DNA of 64,000 nucleotides from Desulfitobacterium_A sp035539115 (GCF_035539115.1 NZ_DATLJA010000042.1:22695-86694); one strand, 5' to 3'. Positions 7,285-16,849 are shown, numbered from the stretch's first letter. Numbers and translations are program-made. Notes: generated by a model from the sequence alone, not told the origin.

Positions 7285-9958
7285 AGAGCCATACTCGCAT
7301 TAGAGACAGGAGCTGTTCGGTAATAACAGGCTTTTGAATATAATCAGAGGCCCCTGCTTCAAGGCATTTTTCGCGATCAGTTTTCATTGCTTTTGCCGTG
7401 AGTGCGATGATCGGCAGAGCAACAAATTCTGGAATCTGACGGATGGCCCGCATTGTCTCATACCCATCCATTTCTGGCATCATGATATCCATGAGAATCA
7501 AATCTATAGCTGAATGGTCTGAAAGGGTGTCGAGTGCTTCACGTCCATTTTCAGCAAAAAGGACATTCATATTGTGGGTTTCAAGGAGGGACGTAAGGGC
7601 AAAAATATTTCGCATATCATCGTCCACGATCAATACTGTTTTGCCCTCAAGCGAGACTGGCTTTGGAAGTAAAAATTTCGGTTTTTCTATAGGTGTCATG
7701 GAAAAAGCGGCGACTTGGTCTATAACGGTAGGCTCATGTTCCAGAAGGGTAGATACAGGGGTTGGTAAGTAAAGAGTAAAAATGCTTCCTTTCCCTATTT
7801 CACTTTCGGCCTCAATTGTCCCACCTAATAGGAGGGCAAGTTCGCGGCAGATAGATAATCCTAAGCCTGTTCCACCATACTTTCGGCTCATAGTTCCATC
7901 TACTTGACGAAAGGCTTCAAAAATGAGCTCGAGGTTATCTTTAGGGATGCCAGTTCCTGTGTCTGTAACGGATACCGCAAGTACAGGAGTTTGCGTGAAT
8001 CCTTTCAAATGTATCGTTTCTGCACTGGGCTGATAAAATTTAAGTCGAATATGCCCCTTTTCCGTAAACTTAAAGGCGTTCGACAAAAGGTTTTTAAGAA
8101 TCTGCAGGACGTGTTGTTGATCCGTAATGAAGGTTTGGGGAAGGTCAGGTGAAATTTCAATCTCAAACAATAGACCTTTCTGGTGTGCGACGGGGGAAAA
8201 TTGATTTTCAATCCCATTTTTTAAATTCTGAAGACTTACTTCACTCAGAAGAATGCTCATTTTTCCAGACTCAACTTTGGATAAGTCCAAAATATCATTA
8301 ATTAATTCAAGCAAATCCTTACCTGCGGAATGAATAGAAGCAGCATATTCCACTTGCTTTGGAGTTAGATTCCCTTCTTTATTCTCAGCAAAGGTCTGGG
8401 CAAGAATCAACATACTATTAAGGGGAGTTCTTAATTCATGCGACATATTCGCTAAAAATTCGGTTTTGAATTGTGAAACCTTCTCTATTTCCTGGGTTTT
8501 CTGCTCGGACTCTCGATATTGTTTTTCCAGTTGTTCATTAGTGCTTCTGAGTTCTTCATGTTGGAGTTGAAGTTCTTCCGACTGAACCTGTAATTCTTCT
8601 GTTAAGGTCTGCGATTGATCAAGCAGGCTCTTAACCTGCACCTGCCGGGCGACACTATGAAGAGTAATTCCCATAATTTTCAAGATGCGTTCGAGCAGAT
8701 TTCGCTCAAATAAAGTAAAGTTATGGAAAGAGGCAAACTCTAGTACGGCTACTACTTCTCCCTCAAATTCAATGGGCAAAAGAAGGATGCTATGGGGAGA
8801 TGCTTCTCCTAACCCTGAGTGAATTTTAAAATAGTCCTTAGGAATATTAGAAAGCAGTATTTCTTGATGATCCTGAGCGCATTGGCCAACAAGTCCCTCG
8901 CCTACATGAATGCGTTGTCCTTTTACGAGATCCATATTACAAGCATAAGATGCTAACGGAGTGAAATAATGACCCGCCATTCTTTCATTTTCATCGCTTC
9001 CCCCTTCTCTTATGTAAAAAACGCCAAAGTGCGCTTTAATGATGGGGGAAATCTTATTTATAAAAAGGTTAGCCATGGTTGATAAATCAGGTATCCCCTG
9101 AAATAGGGTTATGATTTCACTAACCTTTGTTTCAAGCAAGGTTTTTTCCTGCAACGTTTGTTTATAGAGCTCCTCTTGTTGGGTATGTTGTTCGATCGAA
9201 TCTGCCATTTGATTATAAGCGAGAGCGATCGGACCAATTTCATCTTTTGAAATAATCTCAATTCTGGGCATTTGTTCGGTTCGATTCCGGCCCCTGGTGA
9301 TAACATCCGACACGTGTTCAATACTTCGGCTAACTCCTAGCATAGCCCATCTACTGACAGCCATACCCATCCCTAGAGCGAGAACTAGAAAGAAGATTAT
9401 AAGTCGAATCGTAAAATTGTAGGACTGAGTCGACTGTGTAAGTAAATTATACATCTCTGTATGTTCTAGAGTTTGCAGGTCAGAGCTCTTCTCCTGGATG
9501 TCTATTCGGACTTGGTCCTGTGCTTGGGTATGAAATAAGTGCGTAGCTTCCTCCCTCTTGCCCGCGACGAGGAGGTCAAGTACTTTGTTAACATCTTGTT
9601 CATAGGCGAGATTGATACGCTGGAGACTAGTAAGCAATTCTCTCTTTTGATTCTCATCATTTGTGCGTAGGAATTCTTCGATGTCTAGGTTCGATTTTTG
9701 ACGGGACTCCCGTATGAGCATGATTTCTTGGGGCGTTAAGCGCGAGGGATCTAAGAGCAAATCCAGAATCCGCTTCGCCGTATTAGCGCGTTCAGATTCT
9801 ATACTCGTTGCTAGCTGAATTTTATCGTAGTGGGTTAAAACAAGTTCGTTGATACTGTTATTCTGATCATGGAGCATCATGAGGGAAAGAGAAACAATAA
9901 AGGCCATTAGCAGGAGTATAGAACCAAAACCAATGAAAAGTTTAGACCGAAATCGCAT
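7262..9958 (-). CDS. Membrane hybrid histidine kinase (HAMP-GAF-HisKA-HATPase-REC)
   Basis: The first gene of the signalling operon encodes 898 residues. A membrane helix (about 7-29), an extracytoplasmic four-helix-type sensor (30-180), a second helix (about 185-207), HAMP, GAF (about 290-440), a Gln/Glu-rich coiled coil, HisKA with FLANMSHELRTPLNSM, HATPase_c (NLLSNAFKFTEKGH, GTGLGLSICREL) and a C-terminal receiver (VLIVDDDMRNIFAL, phospho-acceptor in LILMDIMMPEMDG) follow in order. This is the arrangement of large bacterial multi-input kinases that end in their own receiver. cheR overlaps its 3' end. The signal sensed is unknown. The attached REC domain of the third gene makes an internal relay plausible. 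Confidence 0.92.
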   Translation of the reverse strand: MRFRSKLFIGFGSILLLMAFIVSLSLMMLHDQNNSINELVLTHYDKIQLATSIESERANTAKRILDLLLDPSRLTPQEIMLIRESRQKSNLDIEEFLRTNDENQKRELLTSLQRINLAYEQDVNKVLDLLVAGKREEATHLFHTQAQDQVRIDIQEKSSDLQTLEHTEMYNLLTQSTQSYNFTIRLIIFFLVLALGMGMAVSRWAMLGVSRSIEHVSDVITRGRNRTEQMPRIEIISKDEIGPIALAYNQMADSIEQHTQQEELYKQTLQEKTLLETKVSEIITLFQGIPDLSTMANLFINKISPIIKAHFGVFYIREGGSDENERMAGHYFTPLASYACNMDLVKGQRIHVGEGLVGQCAQDHQEILLSNIPKDYFKIHSGLGEASPHSILLLPIEFEGEVVAVLEFASFHNFTLFERNLLERILKIMGITLHSVARQVQVKSLLDQSQTLTEELQVQSEELQLQHEELRSTNEQLEKQYRESEQKTQEIEKVSQFKTEFLANMSHELRTPLNSMLILAQTFAENKEGNLTPKQVEYAASIHSAGKDLLELINDILDLSKVESGKMSILLSEVSLQNLKNGIENQFSPVAHQKGLLFEIEISPDLPQTFITDQQHVLQILKNLLSNAFKFTEKGHIRLKFYQPSAETIHLKGFTQTPVLAVSVTDTGTGIPKDNLELIFEAFRQVDGTMSRKYGGTGLGLSICRELALLLGGTIEAESEIGKGSIFTLYLPTPVSTLLEHEPTVIDQVAAFSMTPIEKPKFLLPKPVSLEGKTVLIVDDDMRNIFALTSLLETHNMNVLFAENGREALDTLSDHSAIDLILMDIMMPEMDGYETMRAIRQIPEFVALPIIALTAKAMKTDREKCLEAGASDYIQKPVITEQLLSLMRVWLYERGTKN

Positions 9959-10083
9959 GTTTTGCCCTCCAGTTATAATACTTTATCTAGCCAATTGTCT
10001 TTCGATATTTTCAGTTCATTATAACCTGTCCTAGGTGTCGAATGGTGTCAACTACTGGTGGATTATTCTAAAATTATGAAAAC

Positions 10084-10130
10084 AAAAAAGAAAAAAGAAC
10101 AAATCCGCTCAATTGAGAAAGGATTGTTCT
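10084..10130 (-). terminator. Rho-independent terminator after the UxaA-family operon
   Basis: The arms 10096-10106 and 10121-10130 pair over 10 bp with one bulge. On the minus strand the hairpin runs into a long T-rich tract (A-rich 10084-10095 on the plus strand). It ends the operon read from 11945 down to 10176. The remaining 9959-10175 gap shows nothing else. Confidence 0.85.
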
Positions 10131-10175
10131 TAGTGGTAAGAAACATAGTTTATTTTAGAAATCTAGCCAGTCATC

Positions 10176-11333
10176 TCAATACGTCGGAGCTATTTTATAG
10201 ATTCCAAATTCCTTATGGCCTAAACTCTCCGCTTTTGGCATATGCCCGTTGGCAACTTCAACGATAGAATCCAAGATTCGTTGACCTACGTGTTCGATCG
10301 TTTCTTCTCCAGAGATGATAGTGGAAGCATCAATATCCATATTATCTTCCATCATTATAAAAGTACGGGCATTGCCGGTAATTTTGATGACAGGAGCAAT
10401 TGGGCAACCTGTTGGGGTTCCGCGTCCTGTGGTAAAGATTACAATAGTTGCTCCACCAGCAACCATGCCTGTGATCGACTCGACATCCTGACCCGGAGAA
10501 TCCATGACATACAGCCCTTTACCACTAGGAGCCTCACCATACGCTAAAACATCTTGAATCGGCGCATGACCTGCTTTGTGGATACAACCTAACGATTTTT
10601 CTTCGATTGAACTAATCCCCCCGGCTATGTTTCCCGGAGTGGGTTGACTGCCGCGAATATCTACGTGCATGAGTTTTGCCCGGTCTTCACAGTCCTGAAC
10701 ATACCGAATTAACTTTTCACCAATCTCCAGAGTTTTACAGCGACGTGCTAGGATATGTTCGGCACCGATGAATTCAGTGGTTTCTGATAACATAGAAGTT
10801 CCACCGGCCGCAACGAGTAAATCTGAGGCAATCCCACACGCCGGATTCGAAGCTAACCCAGATGTGAAGTCTGAGCCACCGCATTCAATCGCCAGGACAA
10901 GTTCGCTTAGATCCATTTTTTCAGGTTGAAGATGAGCAACTTTGCGGGCGAGTTCTCCCGCTTTGCGCAAACCTTCAGCGGTAGCTTTAAGAGTTCCTCC
11001 AACTTCCTGAATGACAAGAGTCTCAACTGGTTTTCCTGAAGCTGCAATTTCTGAGGCAACCTCACGGATAGGCATACCTTCACACCCTAGTCCGATCACT
11101 AAAATGGCCGCAACGTTGGGATTTCTCCCCAAACCGATTAAGGTGCGCATGGTTTGTTCATGATCTGCTCCGATTTGGCAGCATCCATGTTGATTCGCAA
11201 TTGCCACTGCGCCAGGAATTTGGGCTGCAATATTGGCCGCAACTGTACTGGAGCAAACAGAAGTAGGAATAATAGCGATATGATTACGAATCCCTACTCG
11301 ACCATCGGGACGACGATAACCTAAAATTTCCAT
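10176..11333 (-). CDS. UxaA-family hydro-lyase, large (C-terminal type) subunit
   Basis: The 385 residues match the catalytic half of altronate/galactarate dehydratases, which remove water from sugar acids using an iron centre. Diagnostic segments are GYRRPDGRVGIRNH at the N-terminus, AIECGGSDFTSGLASNPACG, and FTTGRGTPTGCPIAPVIKI. The small SAF-domain half is a separate gene 20 bp upstream, so the enzyme is split as in the two-subunit members of this family. The sulfolactate sulfo-lyase SuyAB has the same split, and the sulfur-rich setting makes that thinkable, but the Cys-rich ECGGSDFTSG signature is the dehydratase type. No uronate pathway genes are adjacent, so the substrate is unassigned. 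Confidence 0.85.
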   Translation of the reverse strand: MEILGYRRPDGRVGIRNHIAIIPTSVCSSTVAANIAAQIPGAVAIANQHGCCQIGADHEQTMRTLIGLGRNPNVAAILVIGLGCEGMPIREVASEIAASGKPVETLVIQEVGGTLKATAEGLRKAGELARKVAHLQPEKMDLSELVLAIECGGSDFTSGLASNPACGIASDLLVAAGGTSMLSETTEFIGAEHILARRCKTLEIGEKLIRYVQDCEDRAKLMHVDIRGSQPTPGNIAGGISSIEEKSLGCIHKAGHAPIQDVLAYGEAPSGKGLYVMDSPGQDVESITGMVAGGATIVIFTTGRGTPTGCPIAPVIKITGNARTFIMMEDNMDIDASTIISGEETIEHVGQRILDSIVEVANGHMPKAESLGHKEFGIYKIAPTY

Positions 11334-11353
11334 ATATAAGCCCTCTCTTTTCG

Positions 11354-11641
11354 CTATTTATCTCCGCGACCGCGCAGGCTTTCCATGTTATGAACATGAA
11401 CATGCTCACCGGCTTTAATATCTAGGGTGGCCCCACCAATGCTTTCGCCGTATTTAATAATCTCTTCCCCTATTGGAATCTCACGGATAGCAATCTTATG
11501 TCCAAGAGGAATATCCTGGAGAAGGAGTACCGATTGTTCTTGATTTCCTAAGAAAAAATGGATTAGAGTTCCCGCTTTAAAGTCATCCACTACCGTAGCA
11601 ACATTATCTTGATCACGAATTACAACTGCTTGTTTCTTCAT
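11354..11641 (-). CDS. UxaA-family hydro-lyase, small SAF-domain subunit
   Basis: This 95-residue protein is the SAF (antifreeze-like) half of a UxaA-type dehydratase: VIRDQDNVATVVDDFKAG, then DIPLGHKIAIREIPIGEEI, IKYGESIGGATLDIKAG and a VHVHNMESLRG ending, which is the classic xHVHNx box. It supplies metal or substrate contacts to the large subunit encoded next. The pair lies downstream of the flagellar-type FlhB/YlqG genes, with only 19 bp separating it from them, so they may share a transcript although the functions look unrelated. Confidence 0.87.
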   Translation of the reverse strand: MKKQAVVIRDQDNVATVVDDFKAGTLIHFFLGNQEQSVLLLQDIPLGHKIAIREIPIGEEIIKYGESIGGATLDIKAGEHVHVHNMESLRGRGDK

Positions 11642-11660
11642 CGAAATACACCTCCGAAGT

Positions 11661-11945
11661 CTAGATTTTCTTCCACTTTTGTTGTTTACGGCTATCCAGT
11701 TTATAGACTAGCGCTAAAATTTCAGCTACTGCAACATAAAGTTGGGACGGAATTTCGCGGTTAAGATCAATCTGGACTAAGACATCAACCAAGGCTCCAT
11801 TTTTTTGAATCGGGATGCCTTCACCTTGGGCAACTTCGATGATCTTTTGGGCTAATTCTCCTCTTCCCCGCGCAATTACTTTCGGTGCTCCGGAACCATC
11901 ATAACTTAAAGCAACCGCTTTTTTGGGTTGTGCGGCTTCAGGCAT
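11661..11945 (-). CDS. FlhB C-terminal-domain-like protein (YlqH family)
   Basis: The 94 residues correspond to the cytoplasmic domain of FlhB, the substrate-specificity switch of flagellar type III export, without any membrane part. Recognisable pieces are AVALSYDGSGAPKVIARGRG, IIEVAQGEGIPIQKNGALV and LYVAVAEILALVYKLD. The autocleavage NPTH loop of true FlhB is replaced by DGSGAPK, so it cannot self-cleave like FlhB. It overlaps the preceding YlqG-like gene by 8 bp, the same pair as ylqG-ylqH in Bacillus subtilis. Its function is not established; interaction with the export gate is the usual proposal. Confidence 0.88.
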   Translation of the reverse strand: MPEAAQPKKAVALSYDGSGAPKVIARGRGELAQKIIEVAQGEGIPIQKNGALVDVLVQIDLNREIPSQLYVAVAEILALVYKLDSRKQQKWKKI

Positions 11946-13221
11946 AAATATCTACCCCCTGTCGAGGTTCGCCCGAGACAAAATCTTGGAATTCGGAATT
12001 GGAGTCCCAGAGAGAGACATCAATTCCCGTTAATTTTAACCCTAAGTGAGCAAAGCGTGCAATCGTTTCCTCTTTAAATTCCTGAAGAAGATCAGAAATA
12101 GCTTGTGGGTCTACACTCAGAACCCGTAGGGACAATAGATTTTCAGCAAGATAAGCATCGACGCCGATTTTACCTAAGGTTGGAGTTTCCAAATATACTC
12201 CAATTCGGCAGTGCGACTGATCTAATGCGTTCTTCTGCCGATCACTTTGTAAAGCTATTTTGGCATCGTGTATGCGCTGATTATCTTGTAAAGGCAAACT
12301 TAGCCAGAGATAAGAGTTATTGATATCTCCTAAGATTAATTGTTGTCCGGTTATCTTTTCAAGGAGACCCTGTAATTTCGAGTTTAAGGAATTATCTTCT
12401 TGAGCGTTGACTCCTAGTAGGAGTTGGGCTTTGAGCGAGTTCCTAAGCTGAGCTAATTCTTCCTCAGGTGGTTTATCTTTAGCAAGAAGAAGTTCAGCCA
12501 ATTTGCGTTCATAACCTATTCCTAATTTGTTTAAAAAGTCACGAATCTGCACCTGACCATTATCCCCGTTTAATTCCGACCATCGTGGGAGAATTGATAA
12601 AAGCTGTTCAGGTAACCCTAATAAAGACTTTGGAGTTAGGCCCGATCCCGAAGACTGTAGATCCGTTTGAGTTCCTTGAGATTGCTGAGTCCCTTGAGAC
12701 TGCTGAGTTACTTGAGATTGCTGCGTTCCTTGAGATTGTTGCGTTCCTTGAGATTGCTGCGTTCCTTGAGATTGCTGCGCTTGCTGTGTCTGTTGCCCCT
12801 GGCTTTCTTTAATACTCTCTCCCAGAAGCATGGTCCAATCGAGTTTTTTGGCTGTGTTAATTGCCTGAGCTAGTTCTTGATCGAGCGCGGAAAATCCAGC
12901 GAGTCCTCCACCACTCTGAAGTGAGCCTTGCTCTCGAGAAAGTAGAATATTTCCGGAGGAACCCGGAGCTGTTTTTACTTCTCTTGCAAGTACCAGTTCC
13001 TGAGTTCCCACCTCCTTGACGACAGCCCAAAATTTATCTCCGGGTTGGGCTGTGGTTTCTAAGATAGCGTCAAGAAGATTACCCTTGATGTTGATTACCG
13101 CATGGCCAGAGGAATCTGAACGAAGGACTTCGACAAAAAGGCGTTGTCCTTCGCGTAGCTCGCTCGAATTAAAGTTCAATAAGTTGTTCGCCATGTTGAG
13201 ACCTTGAATATTCATACTCAA
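11938..13221 (-). CDS. YlqG-like protein with Gln-rich hexapeptide repeat (FliK-like C-terminus)
   Basis: This 427-residue protein pairs with the FlhB-like gene as ylqG does with ylqH. The N-terminus (MNIQGLNMANNLLNF) is followed by a small beta-domain (about 20-85). A low-complexity stretch (about 145-190) of repeated QGTQQS units and a C-terminal half (about 300-405) resembling the FliK/hook-length-control C-terminal domain, with VYLETPTLGKIGVDAYLAEN and LLSLRVLSV, come next. In FliK that domain talks to FlhB, so the pairing with an FlhB-like partner is meaningful. It starts 3 bp after the oligopeptidase gene ends. The role is inferred from family and neighbour only. Confidence 0.75.
   Translation of the reverse strand: MSMNIQGLNMANNLLNFNSSELREGQRLFVEVLRSDSSGHAVINIKGNLLDAILETTAQPGDKFWAVVKEVGTQELVLAREVKTAPGSSGNILLSREQGSLQSGGGLAGFSALDQELAQAINTAKKLDWTMLLGESIKESQGQQTQQAQQSQGTQQSQGTQQSQGTQQSQVTQQSQGTQQSQGTQTDLQSSGSGLTPKSLLGLPEQLLSILPRWSELNGDNGQVQIRDFLNKLGIGYERKLAELLLAKDKPPEEELAQLRNSLKAQLLLGVNAQEDNSLNSKLQGLLEKITGQQLILGDINNSYLWLSLPLQDNQRIHDAKIALQSDRQKNALDQSHCRIGVYLETPTLGKIGVDAYLAENLLSLRVLSVDPQAISDLLQEFKEETIARFAHLGLKLTGIDVSLWDSNSEFQDFVSGEPRQGVDIYA
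12671..12778. repeat. Six tandem 18-bp units inside the YlqG-like gene
   Basis: Units at 12671, 12689, 12707, 12725, 12743 and 12761 all fit GTTCCTTGAGATTGCTGC with 0-3 changes (plus-strand text). The last two are identical. They encode the QGTQQS hexapeptide. A multiple of three keeps the frame, so copy number could vary without breaking the gene. Confidence 0.92.
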
Positions 13222-13224
13222 CCT

Positions 13225-14910
13225 CTATTCTTGAGCCTTGTCCAACCACGCTTCAATAGCGCCAATGACGGAATGAACACAGCCCTCCTGGAAGGGCGAA
13301 ATAAGATTTGCCTGTTTTACTAACTCAAGGAAGGATAAACTTCCACCGACTTGGCAGAGTTTGAGATAGTCTCCCCAGGCTTGAGTACGGTTTTCACTCC
13401 ATATCTGCCAAAATTGGAAGGCGCAGATCTGAGCCAAGGTATAATCAATATAATAAAAAGGTGAACTAAAAATATGTCCTTGCTGATGCCAGAACCCGCC
13501 GCGCTCTAAGTACTCGTTGTCCTCGTATAGTCTGTGCGGGAGATATTTCTTCTCAATTTCTCGCCATGCCCTTTTTCGTTCTTCTGGAGTCGCCTCGGGA
13601 TGAGCATAAACAAAATGCTGGAATTCATCCACAGTTACTCCATAGGGAATAAAGAGAAGAGCTTCGCTTAAGTGGGTGAAGCGATACTTACCCGCCTCTT
13701 CCTTGAAAAATAAATCCATCCAAGGCCATGCCAAAAATTCCATGCTCATCGAGTGGATCTCACAAGACTCATAGGTAGGCCAATGATATTCCGGTACGGC
13801 GAAACTTCGGCTTGAATACACTTGAAAAGCATGTCCCGCTTCATGGGTTAAGACATCCACATCCCCGGAAGTCCCATTAAAGTTTGAAAAGATAAATGGA
13901 GACTGATATGCACTTATATAGGTACAGTACCCGCCCCCTGCTTTTCCCTTGTGAGTGACCAGATCCAAGAGTTCATGTTCAAGCATATAGTTAAAAAACT
14001 CGTTCGTCTCCGGAGAAAGTTCGCTATACATCCGTTGTCCGTTCTTTAGGATCCATTCAGAATCTCCTTGGGGTTTTGCATTGCCATCAGGAAAGCTAAG
14101 CATTTCGTCATAATACATCAATTGCTCTAGACCCAGACGCGTCTTTTGCCGTTCGCGAAGTTTGGTCGCGACAGGGACGATTTCATCTTCCACTTGCTTA
14201 CGAAATTGAGCGACCATTTCGGGATCATAATCGGAACGGAGCATACGAGCATAACCCAGTTCCACGTAATTGGCGTAGCCAAGTTTTTGGGCAATCACAG
14301 TCCGTACTTTGACGAGTTGATCATAAATCGCGTCGAGCTCTTCCTCATGTTCGGTAAAAAAGGAATACTTAGCCTGGTTGGCTTTCTTCCTCATTTCCCG
14401 ATCAGTGGACTGGAGAAAAGGTCCCAGTCCGGAAAGATTCCGTTCCTCCCCTTCAAAAGGGATTTTAGCCGAGGCGATGAGTTTCATGTACTTACTTTCG
14501 AGTTGGTTTTCAAGCTGTAAGTCTTCAATGATTTCTGGTTTAAAGGTCTTAAGGGTCAATTCCGCGATCCGGAAGAGTTGTTTTCCCCATTTATCTTCTA
14601 ATTCCTCGCGAAACAAAGAGCTCACTAACGCCCGATAGAATTCGGAAATCAGGCCTTCGTAAATTGGACTATTCTCATCGAAATACTCCTGCTCTTTTTC
14701 ATAAAATGAGTCCGTAGTATCTACACTATGGCGAATCTGAACTAGTTCAAACATAGAGTCAAACTTCTCGCGAAGTAGATTGATTTCAACCATCACTTGA
14801 TCTTGCTCCTGAAAGCTGGTGGCGTGCTGAAAATGATCGAGCGAAGTGTGAAACGTGGTTTGTATTTCCGTAATGTCCGGGCGAATGTAGATGTAGTCCT
14901 TAAATTTCAT
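13225..14910 (-). CDS. M3-family oligoendopeptidase
   Basis: The 561-residue zinc metallopeptidase degrades short peptides in the cytoplasm. The zinc site is VDVLTHEAGHAFQVY (HExxH), with the third ligand in the segment PTYESCEIHSMSMEFLAWP. The substrate-binding tail GGFWHQQGHIFSSPFYYIDY near residue 490 is typical of the M3B PepF/oligoendopeptidase subgroup. Length is normal. It starts 19 bp after the KimA-like gene ends and is followed 3 bp later by the YlqG-like gene, so it sits in a continuous run of minus-strand genes. Confidence 0.93.
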   Translation of the reverse strand: MKFKDYIYIRPDITEIQTTFHTSLDHFQHATSFQEQDQVMVEINLLREKFDSMFELVQIRHSVDTTDSFYEKEQEYFDENSPIYEGLISEFYRALVSSLFREELEDKWGKQLFRIAELTLKTFKPEIIEDLQLENQLESKYMKLIASAKIPFEGEERNLSGLGPFLQSTDREMRKKANQAKYSFFTEHEEELDAIYDQLVKVRTVIAQKLGYANYVELGYARMLRSDYDPEMVAQFRKQVEDEIVPVATKLRERQKTRLGLEQLMYYDEMLSFPDGNAKPQGDSEWILKNGQRMYSELSPETNEFFNYMLEHELLDLVTHKGKAGGGYCTYISAYQSPFIFSNFNGTSGDVDVLTHEAGHAFQVYSSRSFAVPEYHWPTYESCEIHSMSMEFLAWPWMDLFFKEEAGKYRFTHLSEALLFIPYGVTVDEFQHFVYAHPEATPEERKRAWREIEKKYLPHRLYEDNEYLERGGFWHQQGHIFSSPFYYIDYTLAQICAFQFWQIWSENRTQAWGDYLKLCQVGGSLSFLELVKQANLISPFQEGCVHSVIGAIEAWLDKAQE

Positions 14911-14929
14911 GTCTTTACCTCCCTTAAAA

Positions 14930-16849
14930 TTATTGTTTAAGTAGATTAGGTTGGTCCGTATGGCGATGATTTATTTTATAAACCTCGGATTTTTCCTCGA
15001 TAAAGAACGGGAGGAAGGACACAACGATATTTCGTTTCTTCAATAAGGCGCGGGCGATGAATACACTTGTATTATTATGGAGTGCCATTTCCCAAGGTTT
15101 CGCGACGATAAACTGAGGTAAGAGAATCGTCACGATATCCTCCGATCTGGAGGCATGCTCATTTGAGTTGATATACTCGGTTAGCGGTCCCACAATATGG
15201 CGATAAGGCGACAGCTTGATTACCAGAGGGATATCTGTGTTTAACTTTGCCCATTTCGCCCGCAGTTTATCAGCTTCCCCTTCATACGTTTCGACGTGAA
15301 AAACTTCAATCTCTGTGGACATGCTTCGAGCATAACGTAACGCCTTGATCACCATCGCATTGAGACTTTGCACGGGTAAGATGACATAATTTTGGGGTTT
15401 TACCATTAACTTCAGATTGTCGATTTGGTCATTTGGAATATCGAGCTGTTTGGCCACATAGGAATAATGCTTTCTGACTTTGAGCATTTGTGAAACAAGA
15501 AGCGGAACGATGATCATGACAATCCAAGCACCACTCGTAAATTTCGTGACTGCAATTACGATTACTGTGATAAACGTGATCAGTGTCCCGAGTCCATTAA
15601 CGAAAGAATTGTACCTCCAGCCCTTGGGCTTGGTCCGGATCCAGCGCATAAAGATTCCGGCCTGGCCCAGTGTAAACGAGGTAAAAACGCCAAGCGCATA
15701 AAGTGGAATCAAGAGGTGGGTATCTCCTTTGAAAATGATTACTAAACACCCTGCCGCAATGGCTAAAAATATAATTCCATTGGAAAAGCTCAGACGATGT
15801 CCTCTTAAAGCAAATTGTCGAGGAACATAACCATCCTGAGCAATAACTGAGAGCAACGTGGGGAAACCCGCAAAAGCCGTATTGGCAGCCATCGCCAAAA
15901 TGATTGCTGTCGTAGCCTGAATCAGATAAAACATAATTCCGCGACCAAAGACTTGAGTTGCAATCTGCGCAATTACCGTTTGCTCTAGATTCGGGACGGC
16001 CTGATAAATTTTCGCCAGATAGGCAACTCCCCCAAAGGTGATGATCACTGCTGCGGCTAGGAGAATATACGTTATTTTTGCGTTCTTTTTTGCCGGCTCT
16101 TCGAAGTTGGGCACAGCATTACAGATCGCTTCAACCCCAGTGACGGCTGCGCAACCCGAAGAAAACGCCTTCATCAGTAGGAAAATCGTAACCGCTTGCG
16201 TACCAAAGCTTACCGTTGAAGGAATAACCGCAGAAACGGGAGTAATGTTAGCCGTGGAATAGTTCATAATCCCCCCCACAATGAGAATCAGGACGCAAAC
16301 GATAAAGGCATAGGTGGGGATGGCAAACAACTTTGAGGAATCCCTTATTCCGCGTAAATTTCCAATCGTAATCAAAACGATTAAGAGTAGAGCAATCACG
16401 ACCCGATGCGTGTATAACATCGGTAAAGCAGAGGTTATAGCAGCCGTCCCTGCGCTAATACTAACCGCAACAGTCAGGGTATAATCGACTGAAAGAGAGG
16501 CACCCACTATAAGTCCGAACTTTGTTCCTAAGTTTTCTTTGGCTGCGTTATAGGCCCCTCCCCCGCCCGGATAAGCATCCACGATTTGACGGTAAGAAAT
16601 GGTCAAAATAAGAAGTAAGAGAATAATGGCGCCGGCGACTTTGGGCATCCAAAGATATGAAGCCAACCCAATCACCGGGACGAGCGCCCAGAGAATTTCT
16701 TCAACAGCATAGGCAACTGAGGAAATGGCATCACTCGCTAAAACTGGAAGTCCCCAAAAGACATTGAATTTTTCTTGGCTTAATTGATCGGAGGATAAAC
16801 TTTCACCTAATAGCCACCGCTTGAGACGAGTAAACACGTTTCTGACCAC
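14930..16849 (-). CDS. APC-superfamily potassium transporter (KimA-like)
   Basis: The 639 residues start with a cytoplasmic stretch (RLKRWLLGESL) and 12 predicted membrane helices (about 25-450). A cytoplasmic C-terminal domain of some 170 residues follows. LASDAISSVAYAVEEIL, SYRQIVDAYPGGGGAYNAAK, VDYTLTVAVSISAGTAAITS and FSSGCAAVTGVEAICNAVPNF match the Bacillus subtilis KimA (YdaO) high-affinity K+ importer closely in my recollection, whose C-terminal part also has this fold and ends in a conserved LPQF..KPWE..LHN segment (LPQFIVAKPWEMALHN here). Related paralogues move amino acids, so the substrate is not certain. It follows panE by 14 bp, and no c-di-AMP riboswitch could sit between. Confidence 0.85.
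   Translation of the reverse strand: MVRNVFTRLKRWLLGESLSSDQLSQEKFNVFWGLPVLASDAISSVAYAVEEILWALVPVIGLASYLWMPKVAGAIILLLLILTISYRQIVDAYPGGGGAYNAAKENLGTKFGLIVGASLSVDYTLTVAVSISAGTAAITSALPMLYTHRVVIALLLIVLITIGNLRGIRDSSKLFAIPTYAFIVCVLILIVGGIMNYSTANITPVSAVIPSTVSFGTQAVTIFLLMKAFSSGCAAVTGVEAICNAVPNFEEPAKKNAKITYILLAAAVIITFGGVAYLAKIYQAVPNLEQTVIAQIATQVFGRGIMFYLIQATTAIILAMAANTAFAGFPTLLSVIAQDGYVPRQFALRGHRLSFSNGIIFLAIAAGCLVIIFKGDTHLLIPLYALGVFTSFTLGQAGIFMRWIRTKPKGWRYNSFVNGLGTLITFITVIVIAVTKFTSGAWIVMIIVPLLVSQMLKVRKHYSYVAKQLDIPNDQIDNLKLMVKPQNYVILPVQSLNAMVIKALRYARSMSTEIEVFHVETYEGEADKLRAKWAKLNTDIPLVIKLSPYRHIVGPLTEYINSNEHASRSEDIVTILLPQFIVAKPWEMALHNNTSVFIARALLKKRNIVVSFLPFFIEEKSEVYKINHRHTDQPNLLKQ

Noticed and set aside
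10176..11641. Sulfolactate sulfo-lyase SuyAB
   Set aside because: The split-gene layout fits, but the Cys-containing ECGGSDFTSG and TTGRGTPTG segments are of the UxaA dehydratase type.
12667..12873. Leu/Arg-rich plus-strand frame
   Set aside because: It is the antisense reading of the 18-bp repeats in the YlqG-like gene.
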